NCBI GenBank assembly: GCA_020650975.1
Contig: JAIPMN010001221.1
Location: 2,255 to 66,254 of the forward strand
Origin: Apostichopus californicus
Lineage: Eukaryota; Echinodermata; Holothuroidea; Aspidochirotida; Stichopodidae
Length of the DNA: 64,000 nt
Direction of reading: 5' to 3'
Below are more notes on the stretch, generated by a model. The model did not search any database. It was not told the origin of the DNA and was given only the letters and a program-made list of their open reading frames with translations. The DNA itself is not shown here. Positions within the stretch are counted from its first letter, which is position 1.

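Overview
The window is about 36-40% GC DNA from an animal. It holds intron-rich genes, many hAT-like MITEs, tRNA-derived SINEs and minisatellites. The muscle gene and the repeat classes fit a marine invertebrate deuterostome, most likely an echinoderm; a sea cucumber would fit, but that is a guess. Two genes are supported. They point toward each other across about 6.9 kb of intergenic DNA.

Left part (1-9.7 kb, + strand): the last two exons of a SOCS6/SOCS7-type gene lie at 5375-5543 and 9286-9608. Together they encode an SH2 domain split by one 3.7-kb intron, followed by a SOCS box. The long N-terminal region of this family is not recognisable in the window. The DNA before it carries nested hAT-like MITEs (911-2121 with 1281-1709 inside) and a GTACTGTAC minisatellite (3061-3498).

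Middle (9.7-16.6 kb): intergenic, with one clear inverted-repeat MITE (12861-13240), a small tandem repeat and no gene I can support.

Right part (16.6-64 kb, - strand): the C-terminal part of one giant titin/twitchin-class muscle gene. I placed 59 complete exons plus one partial at the right edge. All reading phases are consistent, and together they encode about 5,900 residues. From N to C terminus the protein has: 15 consecutive FN3 domains, possibly more upstream; four Ig-FN3-FN3 units; Ig; Ig-FN3-FN3-FN3; Ig-Ig-FN3-FN3; Ig-Ig-FN3; a linker; a complete MLCK-class protein kinase in seven exons; a regulatory tail; five Ig domains with basic linkers; an 892-residue exon that is mostly Ser/Pro/Arg-rich tandem repeat and ends in the first half of an Ig; two Ig domains (counting that split one); and a short acidic C-terminus with stop codon at 16744-16746. 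Ig-Ig-FN3 before the kinase and Ig domains with linkers after it match the A-band/M-band junction of titin. The three-domain Ig-FN3-FN3 period and the intact kinase motifs are more like twitchin/projectin.

The main oddities are: a tandem array of five extra copies of the 3' end of one Ig exon, three of them with a donor site (34881-35750); a stray FN3 exon fragment in an intron (57527-57600); a recent two-domain A-B-A-B-A FN3 duplication (59678-63699); the long FN3-only run; and the SP-rich giant exon, which resembles the KSP region of vertebrate M-band titin. Introns contain a solo LTR, a SINE, three copies of an interspersed repeat with a hammerhead-like core, and a MITE with perfect 10-bp target duplications.
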